Shown one piece after another: positions 1 to 8,098 of a stretch of 64,000 nt of DNA; positions within the stretch are counted from its first letter, which is position 1; every line of letters starts with the position of its first letter. This DNA comes from Nocardia crassostreae (lineage in GTDB: Bacteria > Actinomycetota > Actinomycetes > Mycobacteriales > Mycobacteriaceae). A program made the position numbers and the translations under genes. The stretch lies in contig NZ_BDCH01000011.1 in assembly GCF_001613405.1 (NCBI RefSeq), positions 124,001 through 188,000 on the forward strand, written 5' to 3'. The notes below the pieces were generated by a model. The model worked only from the letters and a program-made list of their open reading frames with translations, was not told the origin of the DNA and searched no databases.

Positions 1-1105
1 TCTTCGTGTTGTTCCCGATGCTGGCCGACCGGCATCCGCGCATCCGCCAGCACACCGAGGCCGCCCTGAGCACCAGGGTGTTGCATCGCGGGGATGCCAA
101 GCGACGCACCAGAAAAGGTCCGGCCACCGGACATGACACCGACCCGGACTTACGTGCCGGTTCGCAGGAAGCATCACCACGATGATCCGGAGGATCGGAT
201 GACCAGATCGGACGACAGCCGCACGGCTGAATCGGACGACGAGGATTTCGACACCACCCGCGAACGCGATACGGAGAGCGGCACTTCCGCGACGGCGGCG
301 GCCGAGATCGGCGCAGAGGCCGCCGCGGAGCCAACGGAAGCGGCGGCCGACGAGCCCGAGGACGATGCGGAAGACCGCGAATTCGACTCCGGGACAGCAG
401 AATCCGAAGCAGAGGAACCGGAGCTCGCCGCCCGGGACCCCGATGCCGAACCCGCGGAGCCCGCTCCGCCCCGCCGCGCCGAGGCCCCCGCGCGGGCGCG
501 CATGCCCGCGCTGCGCGACCGCGATCCCGAGGATGCCGAGGCGGACGAGCTCGACGAACCCGACGACCGGGCGGCCCGCGACGGATTCGACGACGAATCC
601 GAGGACGAGGACGCGGATTTCGTGCCGACCAGACGCGGTCGCGGCGGCTACGACCCGGAGGCCGATGCCATTGCCCGCGCGGCCCGTTACACCTTCCGCC
701 AGCGCGCCGTGCTGGGCCTGGTGCTGAGCACCCTGGCCTTCGGCGCCGCGGGCTTCGCGCTGTCGGCCGGATTGTGGTGGCTGTGCGCCCTTTCCGGCGT
801 CGTGCTGGTCACCTACATGGCCTATCTGCGCCGCCAGGTGCGGCTGGAGGAGGATATTCGCCGCCGCCGCGTGGAGCGGCTGTCCCGCCGCCGCAAGCGC
901 CAGGCCGAGGACGAGGAGCAGGCGCGCCGCGCTCCCGAGCTTCGATCGCGAGTCCGCGCGAACCCAGCTGCGCCGGGCGGTCCTGGTCGAACCCGATGAC
1001 GAGGATCCGTCCTTCGATCACCTGGAGCTGTTCGACGCCGCCACCGCGCGCGCGGCCCGCAATCGGGCCTCGGGTGGCCGGGAACGCCACGCCGTGGGCG
1101 AATAG
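1..1105 (+). pseudogene. SepX/GlpR divisome membrane protein, 5'-partial, two frameshifts
   Basis: Three consecutive reading frames together give a SepX/GlpR-like protein (Rv0996 family, receptor of the gephyrin-like Glp in actinobacterial division). Frame 3 from base 3 encodes FVLFPMLADRHPRIRQ and a basic stretch. Frame 1 carries the acidic low-complexity region and the hydrophobic segment near 700-830, followed by an Arg-rich coiled stretch. Frame 2 carries the conserved acidic tail ending at the TAG at 1103-1105. Each frame change fits one extra base in a short homopolymer: TT at 150-151 and CCC at 934-936. The true start lies upstream of the window. Family identification rests on the N-terminal motif, topology and position; whether the breaks are biological is unknown. 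Confidence 0.75.
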
Positions 1106-1117
1106 CTGCCGCTGACA

Positions 1118-1158
1118 CGAAGAACGGGCGCCCGATCCGATCGGGCGCCCGTTCTTCG
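1118..1158. terminator. Bidirectional terminator hairpin
   Basis: A perfect 19-bp inverted repeat, CGAAGAACGGGCGCCCGAT at 1118-1136 and its complement at 1140-1158, with a 3-base loop. It sits between the convergent sepX-like gene and the secreted-protein gene at 1170-1553 and can serve both strands. Confidence 0.85.
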
Positions 1159-1169
1159 TCTGTGGCTGC

Positions 1170-1553
1170 TTACCAGTGCTGCGCGATCAGGACCTGTGCG
1201 CCCGGATCGACGGCATTGCCGGGATCGAGAAGGAGAATGGTGGATTCGCCGCCGTGCGCCGCGGCCTCGGCGAGGATCTGCTGATCGCTGGCGTAGGTGC
1301 TGCCGTCGGGCAGCGCGAGCCGGGATTCCGGATCCATTTCCACGCGGTGCCCGGTCGGCGGCACCAGGCCGTCGATGGCGCCCGGGATGGGGCTGTTGGC
1401 GACCGCAGCGGTCTCGCCCGGATTCAGGATCACACCGAAGCCGTTGTCGGTGCTGACGGGTGTGACCGCGGATGCCGCGCCCGCGCCGATCGTGACGGCG
1501 GCGGCCAGGCCGAGAACTCCGGTGGCGGCGACTGCGAGAGGATGGATGCGCAT
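1170..1553 (-). CDS. Small secreted hypothetical protein
   Basis: A 127-residue protein with a clear Sec signal peptide: MRIHPLAVAATG, a hydrophobic Ala/Gly core, then a cleavable AASA site near residue 28. The mature part is about 98 residues, acidic, without cysteines. I see no known catalytic motif and no membrane segment after the signal, so it is probably exported. It is transcribed alone toward the shared terminator at 1118-1158. I do not recognise the family; the start is set by the signal peptide. Confidence 0.7.
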   Translation of the reverse strand: MRIHPLAVAATGVLGLAAAVTIGAGAASAVTPVSTDNGFGVILNPGETAAVANSPIPGAIDGLVPPTGHRVEMDPESRLALPDGSTYASDQQILAEAAAHGGESTILLLDPGNAVDPGAQVLIAQHW

Positions 1554-1767
1554 GAGGTGCTCGCTTTCTCGGAAGGGTCGGGAACGAGCCGGCTGTGCGC
1601 ATCAGTTTGCATAGCTAATTGCTATTACCGGAAGGGCTTGTCCGCGCAATCACGAATTGCGGAACCAGTGATCCGGATCGCAATCCGCATCCGGAACGGC
1701 AGTTGAACGGCGGGGAGACAACGGAAGGGCCCGGCGACGGCCGGACCCTTCCGTAGCAATCGCTGGG

Positions 1768-2646
1768 CTACCGCGTGGTTACGGGAAGCTGCTTCTCGAT
1801 GAGTTCGGCCAGGGTCCGCAGTTTGGCCGCGAATTCGCGGGCGGCCGCCGGATCGCCGGTGGAACCCTTCCCGACCTTCTGAGTGAGCGCGGTGAGCCGC
1901 GATTCGACGGTGCTGAACAGATCCGGGGCGCGGGAATTGTCCTCGGGCAGATCGCCGCGCAACCAGGACCGCAGCCGGTCCACCACATCGCCCTCGTCGT
2001 AGTCGTCCGGGAGCAGCGCCACGGCCTCCCGGAGCTTGCCCGCCGTCACCTTCACATCGGCGGCGAGGGTGGTGTAGACGGTGACCGCGGCGTCCTCGCC
2101 GTAGGCCGCCGCGACCGGCAGCAGTTCCCGGATCTGACCCTCGTTGATGGACGGGGCCAGCGGATGCAGCCGGGCCGCCAGCGGCCAGGCCCGGATCAGC
2201 TTGTGCGCGTAGGACCGCTGCATATCCCAGCGCTTCTCCACATAGTCGTCGAAGCTGGCGTGGTCGGCCCGGTAGAGGCGGCCGTCGCGCACGATCTGCA
2301 GCGCCCGCCCGGCGGTCCAGAACGCGACCTGCAGGGCGTCGATGGAGGCTTCGCAGACATCGAGCTGTTCGAGTTCCCCGGTGCTGAGCGGACCGTCGCC
2401 GGGCGCGGGCAGCGGCATGGTCAGCGCGCTCGGCGGATCGGCGGGCGGGGCTGCCACGACCGCGAGCGCCGGTGCGGGCGGCGGCGGTTCGTTCGCGGAT
2501 TCGGCGGCGGGCGTCGCGCCCGGTCGCCATTCGGCATCCCGCAGCGGTGAGACCGGGGGAGTGTGCTAGGCCTCGTCGGCGAGCGGATTGCGCCCGGGCG
2601 CGGCGGTGCCGCCGCCGATGGAACTCTTGCGTCGCTGCGGCGGCAT
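1768..2646 (-). pseudogene. ParA-linked DNA-binding-like protein, interrupted by an in-frame TAG
   Basis: An ATG at 2646 overlaps the parA stop (ATGA), the usual coupling for a partner gene, and opens a frame that reads 26 codons before a TAG at 2566-2568. The same frame then continues open: a Pro/Ala-rich linker and, from about 2400 down to 1768, a conserved helical domain with the motif VRDGRLYRADHASFDDYVEK. That motif resembles HTH-type proteins of actinophages and ParB-like partners. If the stop is real, translation could restart at the GTG at 2457 to give 229 residues. The frame agreement across the stop argues for one original gene of about 292 codons. Function is inferred only from coupling to ParA. 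Confidence 0.65.
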
Positions 2647-3392
2647 CAGGCGGGCACCTCCACCGGAACCCGCTCGGCCAGTGCGGCATCCAGGTACGGC
2701 TGGATGAGCTCGTCGCCGACCTGGCGGTATTCGCCCAGATCCTCGAGGGGATTCTCGGCCCCGTCGCCGACCTCGCCGTCGGCGGCCTCCCGGTACCACT
2801 TCCAGGCGCTGACATAGGACTCGAACACGTCGTACCCGGCGTCTTCGAGATTGCCGCGCTGCGAACGGTATTCGGTGGAGACATTGACGCCGTTCTTCAT
2901 GGTGACCGGCACCTTGGTCATGAGCACGCGCACGCGAATGGCCCGGTCGCTCTCCGCGGCGGCCTCCTCGGCGGCCCGGTAGGTACTGGGCACGCGCTTG
3001 ACCTCGGACGGGCTCACGCTGGTCACCAGCACGAGTTCATCGCTCTGCGGGACGGCGGCCTTGAAGATGTCGGCGGATTCACCGCCGACGTCGACGATGA
3101 TGACGTCGTATTTCCCGGCATTGTCGGTGATGCAGTCGTTGACGTGCCGGGACGGAAAGGCGATGAGCTCGAACGGAACCGCGATATCGGCCTTCTGCAG
3201 CCGCCGGTACCAGGAGTAGCCGGTCTGACTGAGCGGGTCGGCATCGATGACCAGCACCCGCTGCTGATGGGCGGTGGCGAAATACGAGGCCAGGAAGAAG
3301 GCCGAAGTCGTTTTACCGACGCCGCCTTTGAGATTGCCGAGCGTGACCACGAGGGGCTCGGGGAGTTCGGGCAGTGCAACGGAATTCGTCAT
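2646..3392 (-). CDS. ParA/MinD-type ATPase
   Basis: A P-loop ATPase of the ParA/MinD/Soj class, used to position chromosomes, plasmids or protein cargo. The deviant Walker A is complete (LGNLKGGVGKTTSAF), followed by the Walker A-prime region VLVIDADPLSQ and a Walker B-like stretch VIIVDVGGES. About 248 residues, the size of small chromosomal Soj homologues. The ATG at 3392 is preferred over 3419 because CGGAGGA lies 4-10 bases upstream of it. The 3' end overlaps the start of the DNA-binding-like partner by ATGA, suggesting a ParA/adaptor pair. The promoter region upstream contains the 24-bp palindrome at 3500-3523. Confidence 0.85.
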   Translation of the reverse strand: MTNSVALPELPEPLVVTLGNLKGGVGKTTSAFFLASYFATAHQQRVLVIDADPLSQTGYSWYRRLQKADIAVPFELIAFPSRHVNDCITDNAGKYDVIIVDVGGESADIFKAAVPQSDELVLVTSVSPSEVKRVPSTYRAAEEAAAESDRAIRVRVLMTKVPVTMKNGVNVSTEYRSQRGNLEDAGYDVFESYVSAWKWYREAADGEVGDGAENPLEDLGEYRQVGDELIQPYLDAALAERVPVEVPA

Positions 3393-3499
3393 TGATCCTC
3401 CGGATGATGAGGAGGGCACTTGAACGCGATCAGTCTCACACGGAGCGCTCCGCGGGGCCCGGATTGCTCCGCTGTTTCGCGCGCATTTCTCCGAAATCG

Positions 3500-3523
3500 G
3501 GCTGTGTCCAATTGGACACAGCC
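3500..3523. promoter_or_regulatory. 24-bp perfect palindrome, candidate operator
   Basis: GGCTGTGTCC at 3500-3509, central AATT, then GGACACAGCC at 3514-3523: a perfect dyad in the intergenic region between the divergent parA and NlpC/P60 genes. There is no U-tract, so an operator is likelier than a terminator. The binding protein is unknown. Confidence 0.55.
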
Positions 3524-3544
3524 GTAAATGTTTACGATTCCGTT

Positions 3545-3634
3545 ATGAATAACATGTGTGTCATTCGTTGCAGCCCATGCAAAACGGGCGTTCCATGCAA
3601 CGTGGATCTGCTGGGAGTGCCGAGATGTTCGTGA
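3545..3634 (+). CDS. Possible 29-residue Cys-rich leader peptide
   Basis: A small open frame just upstream of the NlpC/P60 gene. It starts MNNMCVIRCSPC, has five cysteines, and ends with VDLLGVPRCS. The C-terminal VDLL-x-V plus terminal Cys-Ser resembles the VDLLRV pattern of actinobacterial putative leader peptides found upstream of sulfur genes, while clustered Cys codons recall cysteine-responsive uORFs of mycobacteria. No strong ribosome site is visible. It may be coincidental; the downstream gene is not a sulfur gene. Confidence 0.35.
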   Translation: MNNMCVIRCSPCKTGVPCNVDLLGVPRCS

Positions 3635-3683
3635 TTGATGGACGGAAACCGAAGAGCTTCACGCTGAATCGGAGGACCGCATC

Positions 3684-4577
3684 ATGGAAAGCATCGGGGA
3701 CAGACAGTCGGTTCGTTTTCTTCCGCGACTGAGCTGGAAGGGCCTGGTGACAGGCTTGCTCGGCACAGCGGCCGTCGGTGCGGCGCTGATGTTCACCGCG
3801 GGTGAAGCCGAGGCCAGGCCGGTGACCATCCCGGGTATCGGGCAATTCGAAATGCCCGAGGGAATCGAATTCCGTCCCGTGACGATTCCGGGTATCGGTA
3901 ATGTCGAGGTGCCGCACATGGTTTCGATCGACGAAACCGCTCCGGCCATTGCTCCGGAGATCATGCCGAGCGCGACAGCGGATTTCGAGACCGCGCCTTT
4001 CGAGACCGCGCCCGGAACGATTCCCGTCGCGGCGAATCCCGAATCGATGCCCGCGCCCCGGACCGATTCGACACCGGCCACTCCCTCCGCGCCCGCGGCT
4101 CCGGAATTCCGTTCGGTGACCGTCGACGGTCTCGGCGTCTTCTCCGTCCCGAACAGCCTGCCCCCGCTGGCCGGAATTCCGGGCGTGACCGATGCCGCCA
4201 CCATTACTCCGGCACCGGCTCCGGCCGCGCCGAAGACCACCGGTGAGCGTGCGGTCGAGGCGGCCTACTCCAAACTCGGCGCGGGCTACAGCTCCGGCGG
4301 GTCGGGACCGGACGCCTTCGACTGCTCGGGCTTCGTACAGTGGTCCTACGCGCAGGCCGGTGTGGATCTGCCGCGCACTTCCTATTCGCAGCTGAATGCG
4401 GGAACCCCCGTCTCGATGGACGAATTGCAGCCGGGCGATCTGGTCTCCTTCTACGGCGGCGGCCACTCCGCGCTCTATGTCGGCGACGGTCAGGTCATTC
4501 ACGCCTCCACCTACGGATCCGGCGTGAGGGTCTCTCCGATCGAGAACATGCCGGTGTCCGGAGCGCGGAGGTTCTAA
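3684..4577 (+). CDS. Secreted NlpC/P60 peptidoglycan endopeptidase
   Basis: A 297-residue exported cell-wall hydrolase. Residues 19-44 form a signal/anchor segment. Residues 45-185 are a low-complexity Pro/Ala/Thr linker. The NlpC/P60 domain covers about 186-297 with catalytic Cys214 in DCSGF, His261 in GHSALYVGDG and His273 in VIHAST. This class cuts D-Glu-mDAP stem-peptide bonds (RipA/RipB family). The linker carries three copies of an R-x-V-T-x-x-G-x-G motif followed by a hydrophobic-Pro pattern near residues 45, 64 and 143. It stands divergent from parA; a secreted propeller-like gene starts 8 bases after it, so the two may be co-transcribed. Confidence 0.9.
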   Translation: MESIGDRQSVRFLPRLSWKGLVTGLLGTAAVGAALMFTAGEAEARPVTIPGIGQFEMPEGIEFRPVTIPGIGNVEVPHMVSIDETAPAIAPEIMPSATADFETAPFETAPGTIPVAANPESMPAPRTDSTPATPSAPAAPEFRSVTVDGLGVFSVPNSLPPLAGIPGVTDAATITPAPAPAAPKTTGERAVEAAYSKLGAGYSSGGSGPDAFDCSGFVQWSYAQAGVDLPRTSYSQLNAGTPVSMDELQPGDLVSFYGGGHSALYVGDGQVIHASTYGSGVRVSPIENMPVSGARRF

Positions 4578-4585
4578 GGTGCGGT

Positions 4586-5533
4586 ATGAGCACGAGGACA
4601 ACAGTTGCGGCAGTGCTCGCGGCGTTCACCTTCGCCGCGGTGTCGGTGGCCGGGGCCGCGCCCGCACAGGCCGCGCCCATCTGTCCGGGAGCAGGGCAGC
4701 CGACCGTCACGGTCGCGACTGTGGGCGGCGCCCTGGAGGGGCTGACGGTCGATGCGAACGGGCGAGCCTTCACCACCGATCTGATCAGCGGCCGGGTCTT
4801 CCGGATCGATGCGCCGGGTGCGCCGGCGGTGCCCATCGCCACGGTGCCCAGTGGCGGCGGCGGTGCGCCGACCTGGACTCCGGACGGGAAGCTGCTGGTC
4901 GGCTATGGCGCGGATGCGCGAGTGCTGCTCGGCGATGCCATCCGGCACGCGGGAATTGTGACGGTCGATCCGGATACCGGGGCCATGGCGCCCTATACGG
5001 CCGGGTTGAGCGCGGCGAACGGCATGGATGTGGTCGGGAACGGAATCGTCTACGCCACCAATGATTTCGGCAATCTCATCGGCCGGGTGTATCCGGACGG
5101 CGTGGTGCAGGCGGACTGGGCGAGCCTGCCCAGCGCGAACGGCGCGGTACTGAGTGGCGACGACCAATTCCTGTATGTGTCACGGTCGTTCGTGAATCCG
5201 GGCGTGAGCCGGATTCCGACGTTCGCCCCGTGGGCCCCGCAGTCGCTGCTGGATCTCGGCGGCGGTGATGTGCTCGCCGCTCCGGACGGGCTGACGCTGG
5301 ATTCGCTGGATCGGCCGGTGGTGCCGCTCAATCCCTCGGGACAGGTGGTGCGCATCGACGCACCGCAGCAGTACTGCGTGCTCGGTTTCGGCAATCAGCT
5401 GACCAGCGTGGTCGGCTACGGTCGCGGCGATCGGGGCTTCGCGGCGGGTCGGTTGTTCGGGGCCACGTTCACCGGTGTCGTCTACGAGATTCCGGGCGGA
5501 TTCGATCCGGACGCGCGCACCGCGACGCCCTGA
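4586..5533 (+). CDS. Secreted SMP-30/gluconolactonase-like beta-propeller
   Basis: About 315 residues with a Sec signal peptide (MSTRTTVAAV through AQAAP) and repeated strands of the GRVFRIDAPG and GIVTVDPDTG type, spaced as in SMP-30/NHL beta-propellers. The start at 4586 is chosen because it gives the signal peptide directly downstream of the NlpC gene. The substrate is unknown; extracellular lactonase or a binding propeller are both possible. A second, frameshifted member of the same type lies at 48764-49682. It converges with the TetR gene at 5543. Confidence 0.75.
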   Translation: MSTRTTVAAVLAAFTFAAVSVAGAAPAQAAPICPGAGQPTVTVATVGGALEGLTVDANGRAFTTDLISGRVFRIDAPGAPAVPIATVPSGGGGAPTWTPDGKLLVGYGADARVLLGDAIRHAGIVTVDPDTGAMAPYTAGLSAANGMDVVGNGIVYATNDFGNLIGRVYPDGVVQADWASLPSANGAVLSGDDQFLYVSRSFVNPGVSRIPTFAPWAPQSLLDLGGGDVLAAPDGLTLDSLDRPVVPLNPSGQVVRIDAPQQYCVLGFGNQLTSVVGYGRGDRGFAAGRLFGATFTGVVYEIPGGFDPDARTATP

Positions 5534-5542
5534 CGAATCGCG

Positions 5543-6178
5543 TCACCACAGATCGAACCTGTCCTGTTCCGCCGGGGCGGGCTGGGTGAGCATGCCGACG
5601 ATCATGGCAATGATGTTGTCCTGCAACTCGATTCGCTCGGCAGCGGTGCCGAACGGCTGGCGCTCGTAGTCGGCGAGCAGTGCGAACATGGCCGTGCTCA
5701 TGGCCGTGAGCCGGTAGCGGCGCAGCGCGGGGGACAGTTGCGGCATGGCGCGGTAGATCCGGTCGATGAGAATGCGGGTCGCGGGCCAGAACGTCTTGTC
5801 GTGCAGATTGCGGACGCCGACGGCCGGATGGGTGCGGGCCTGTTCGAGGAAGCGGGCGTAATGGGTGGAGCCCGCGGCATACGGAATATCGAAGAGCGGG
5901 CGGATCAGGATGCCGACGAGAATGCCTACGGAATCCGGTTTTCCGGACATCTCGTGCTCGGCGAGCAGGGCGGTGCGGCGGCTCTCCAGCGCGGGTTGAT
6001 GGCGCTCGATTATGGCGGCGATGAGCCCGTCCCGATTGCCGAAGTGGTAGTGCACCGCGGAATTGTTGCGTTGTCCGGCGGCGACGGCGATATCGCGCAG
6101 GGCGACGTCGGGCCCGTGTTCGGCAATGGCGCGTTCACCCGCGAGGAGCAGGAGTTCGCGGGCGTCGGGGCTGGTCAC
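5543..6178 (-). CDS. TetR family transcriptional regulator
   Basis: About 211 residues. The N-terminal TetR helix-turn-helix begins at ARELLLLAGERAIAEHG and includes the recognition helix region NSAVHYHFGNRDGL. The C-terminal ligand domain is helical (ILIDRIYRAMPQL and following). The open frame extends to 6340, but the GTG at 6178 puts the HTH at the usual distance from the N-terminus. It is divergent from the HTH gene at 6458; the 280-base gap between them is comparatively AT-rich and would hold both promoters. The ligand is unknown. Confidence 0.85.
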   Translation of the reverse strand: MTSPDARELLLLAGERAIAEHGPDVALRDIAVAAGQRNNSAVHYHFGNRDGLIAAIIERHQPALESRRTALLAEHEMSGKPDSVGILVGILIRPLFDIPYAAGSTHYARFLEQARTHPAVGVRNLHDKTFWPATRILIDRIYRAMPQLSPALRRYRLTAMSTAMFALLADYERQPFGTAAERIELQDNIIAMIVGMLTQPAPAEQDRFDLW

Positions 6179-6457
6179 CCGGGAACTATAGCGCTGCCCG
6201 GACCTGGTCCCGGAGAACGATTCCGGACGTTCTACCAGATCGCATACTGTTCGATATAAGGCGAACGCTACGTTGCGTTCGCAGCTTCGACAATGGCGTA
6301 TTGCACTCAAAATCTGCTGAATGCCAACAAGATTCGTCAAGCATCCGGCCGATGACTGTGCATCCTAATGCAATCGGTTTGGGGCTGTGTTGCAATAAAC
6401 GAAGCGGTTGCGCAACCGGGGACTGCTGCCGAAACCGAGATGAAGGAGGGGTGCCAG

Positions 6458-7168
6458 ATGCCGGGTGGAAGACTCTCGCCCGATGACCGCCGGCTCATCG
6501 CCGCGGGTTTGTCGCAGGGACTCGGATATGCGGAGATCGCCCGGCAGTTGGGCCGTCCCACCTCCACCATCAGCCGCGAGGTGAGCCGCAACGGCGGGCC
6601 GGGGCGCTATCGCGCGGATCTCGCGCACGCGGCCACCGTGGTCCGTTCCCGGCGGCGGGTGCCCCGGGTCAAGCGGGTCGAAAAGCTCGCCGACGCCGAC
6701 CGGTACGGGCGCAGCCCGGAGGTGATCGCCGAATTCGGCGCGCAGTTCGGGGAACTGTTCGCGCAGACCGGAATGCCCAAGATGGCGGCCGCGGTGCTGG
6801 CGCGCATCTACGCCGCCGACTCCGGCAGCGTCACCGCCGCGGAGCTGGTGGGATACCTGCGGGTCAGCCCCGCGACGGTGTCGGCGGCCGTCGGCTATCT
6901 GGAGAGTCAGGAGCTGATCCACCGCGAGCGCGATGCCGGGACCCGCCGGGATCGCTATTTCATCGACGAATTCGCTTGGTACCGAGCAACTCTCGCTGGC
7001 GCCAAGGCCAATGAACTGCTCGCCGCCAAGGCCCGGGAGGGCGCCGCCTCGCTCGGCCCGGGCACGCCCGCGGGTACCCGGCTGCTCGGGATGGGCGAGT
7101 ACCTGGAGAAGGTCGGGCTGGACATGATCCGGTCGGCGGAGCGCTGGCGGGAACAACTCGGCGGGTGA
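6458..7168 (+). CDS. Two-HTH regulator: IS30-type HTH plus MarR/GbsR-like domain
   Basis: About 236 residues with two DNA-binding modules. Residues 1-60 resemble the HTH of IS30-family transposases (LSPDDRRLIAAGLSQGLGYA then STISREVSRNGG). Residues about 85-160 form a winged HTH of MarR/GbsR type (SVTAAELVGYLRVSPATVS, then LIHRERDAGTRRDRYFIDE). There is no transposase catalytic core, so this is a regulator. AAGGAGGG at 6443-6450 fixes the ATG at 6458. Its stop is 4 bases before the 25-bp operator at 7173. Confidence 0.8.
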   Translation: MPGGRLSPDDRRLIAAGLSQGLGYAEIARQLGRPTSTISREVSRNGGPGRYRADLAHAATVVRSRRRVPRVKRVEKLADADRYGRSPEVIAEFGAQFGELFAQTGMPKMAAAVLARIYAADSGSVTAAELVGYLRVSPATVSAAVGYLESQELIHRERDAGTRRDRYFIDEFAWYRATLAGAKANELLAAKAREGAASLGPGTPAGTRLLGMGEYLEKVGLDMIRSAERWREQLGG

Positions 7169-7172
7169 CAAT

Positions 7173-7197
7173 TTACATACATACGGTATGTATGTAA
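7173..7197. promoter_or_regulatory. TetR-type operator (25-bp palindrome)
   Basis: TTACATACATAC, one central G, then GTATGTATGTAA: 12-bp perfect arms. It lies 35 bases before the start of the alpha/beta hydrolase that is followed by a TetR gene in an overlapping operon, the expected place for autoregulation by that TetR protein. Confidence 0.75.
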
Positions 7198-7231
7198 CAG
7201 TGTCGGGGTACCTCCGGCATTGGAGCAAGTC

Positions 7232-8098
7232 ATGGCAACAAGCACTGCACTCGGCCGCGTCCACGAAGTCGATCTTCCGGGCGGCCGCATCAGGTACCAC
7301 GACACCGGGGAGGGCGCGCCCGTCGTCTTCGTGCACGGCCTCCTCGTCAACGCCGATCTGTGGCGCAAGGTCGTACCGGGCATCGCGGCGGCGGGCCACC
7401 GCTGCCTCACCCCGGACTGGCCGCTCGGATCGCACGAAATCCCGGTCCCCACCGCCGATCTCATGCCCACGGGCCTGGCCGACCTGATCGCCGCCTTCCT
7501 GGAGCGCTTGGATCTGCGCGATGTCACGCTCATCGCCAACGACACCGGCGGCGCGATCACCCAGGTGTTGCTGACCCGCGACCGATCCCGCATCGGCCGG
7601 GTCGTGCTGGCTTCGGTGGACAGCTACGAGGGCTTCCTGCCGCAGCCTTTCACGGCGCTGCCGCTGCTGGCCCGCATTCCGGGTTCCATCCGCCCGCTGA
7701 CCGAGGCGCTGCGCCTGCGCGCCCTGCACCGGCTGCCCGTGGCCTTCGGCTGGATCGTCAAACGCAATCCGCCGCGCGAGATCATCGACTCCTATCTGCT
7801 GCCCAGCCGCAATTCCGGCGCCATCCGCAAGGACCTGCGGCGGGTGCTGAAAACCCTGCACCGCCGCTACACCCTCGAGGCCGCGCGGCACTTCCCCGAC
7901 ATCGATATCCCGGTACTGCTGGCGTGGGCGCGTGCGGACAGGGTCTTCCCGGTCTCCTTCGCCGAGCGCCTCGCGAAGGATTTCCCGAACGCCACCCTGA
8001 CCCTCATCGACGATTCGTACACCTTCCTTCCCGAAGACCAACCCGAGTTGCTCACCAGCGCGATCCTGGAGTTCACTCGCATGCATGCCACGTCGTAG
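7232..8098 (+). CDS. Alpha/beta hydrolase with Asp at the nucleophile elbow
   Basis: About 288 residues of the haloalkane-dehalogenase/epoxide-hydrolase branch. It has the oxyanion motif VVFVHGLLVNADLW, a nucleophile elbow ANDTGGA in which Asp replaces Ser, and the acid-strand region LAWARADRVFPVSF. Where the catalytic His is normally found (GH-F-x-x-E-x-x-E) the sequence reads DDSYTFLPEDQPE, so the His appears absent. The ATG at 7232 follows TGGAG. The 3' end overlaps the downstream TetR gene by 14 bases, and the palindrome at 7173 precedes the pair. The activity is uncertain without the His. Confidence 0.8.
   Translation: MATSTALGRVHEVDLPGGRIRYHDTGEGAPVVFVHGLLVNADLWRKVVPGIAAAGHRCLTPDWPLGSHEIPVPTADLMPTGLADLIAAFLERLDLRDVTLIANDTGGAITQVLLTRDRSRIGRVVLASVDSYEGFLPQPFTALPLLARIPGSIRPLTEALRLRALHRLPVAFGWIVKRNPPREIIDSYLLPSRNSGAIRKDLRRVLKTLHRRYTLEAARHFPDIDIPVLLAWARADRVFPVSFAERLAKDFPNATLTLIDDSYTFLPEDQPELLTSAILEFTRMHATS

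Noticed and set aside
1625..2884. 419-codon minus-strand open frame
   Set aside because: Arg/Ala/Gly-rich shadow in another frame of the ParA-linked gene and parA; no conserved motif.
6458..6650. IS30 transposase remnant
   Set aside because: Only the HTH is similar; the gene is intact, has its own ribosome site and continues into a MarR-like domain without inverted repeats.
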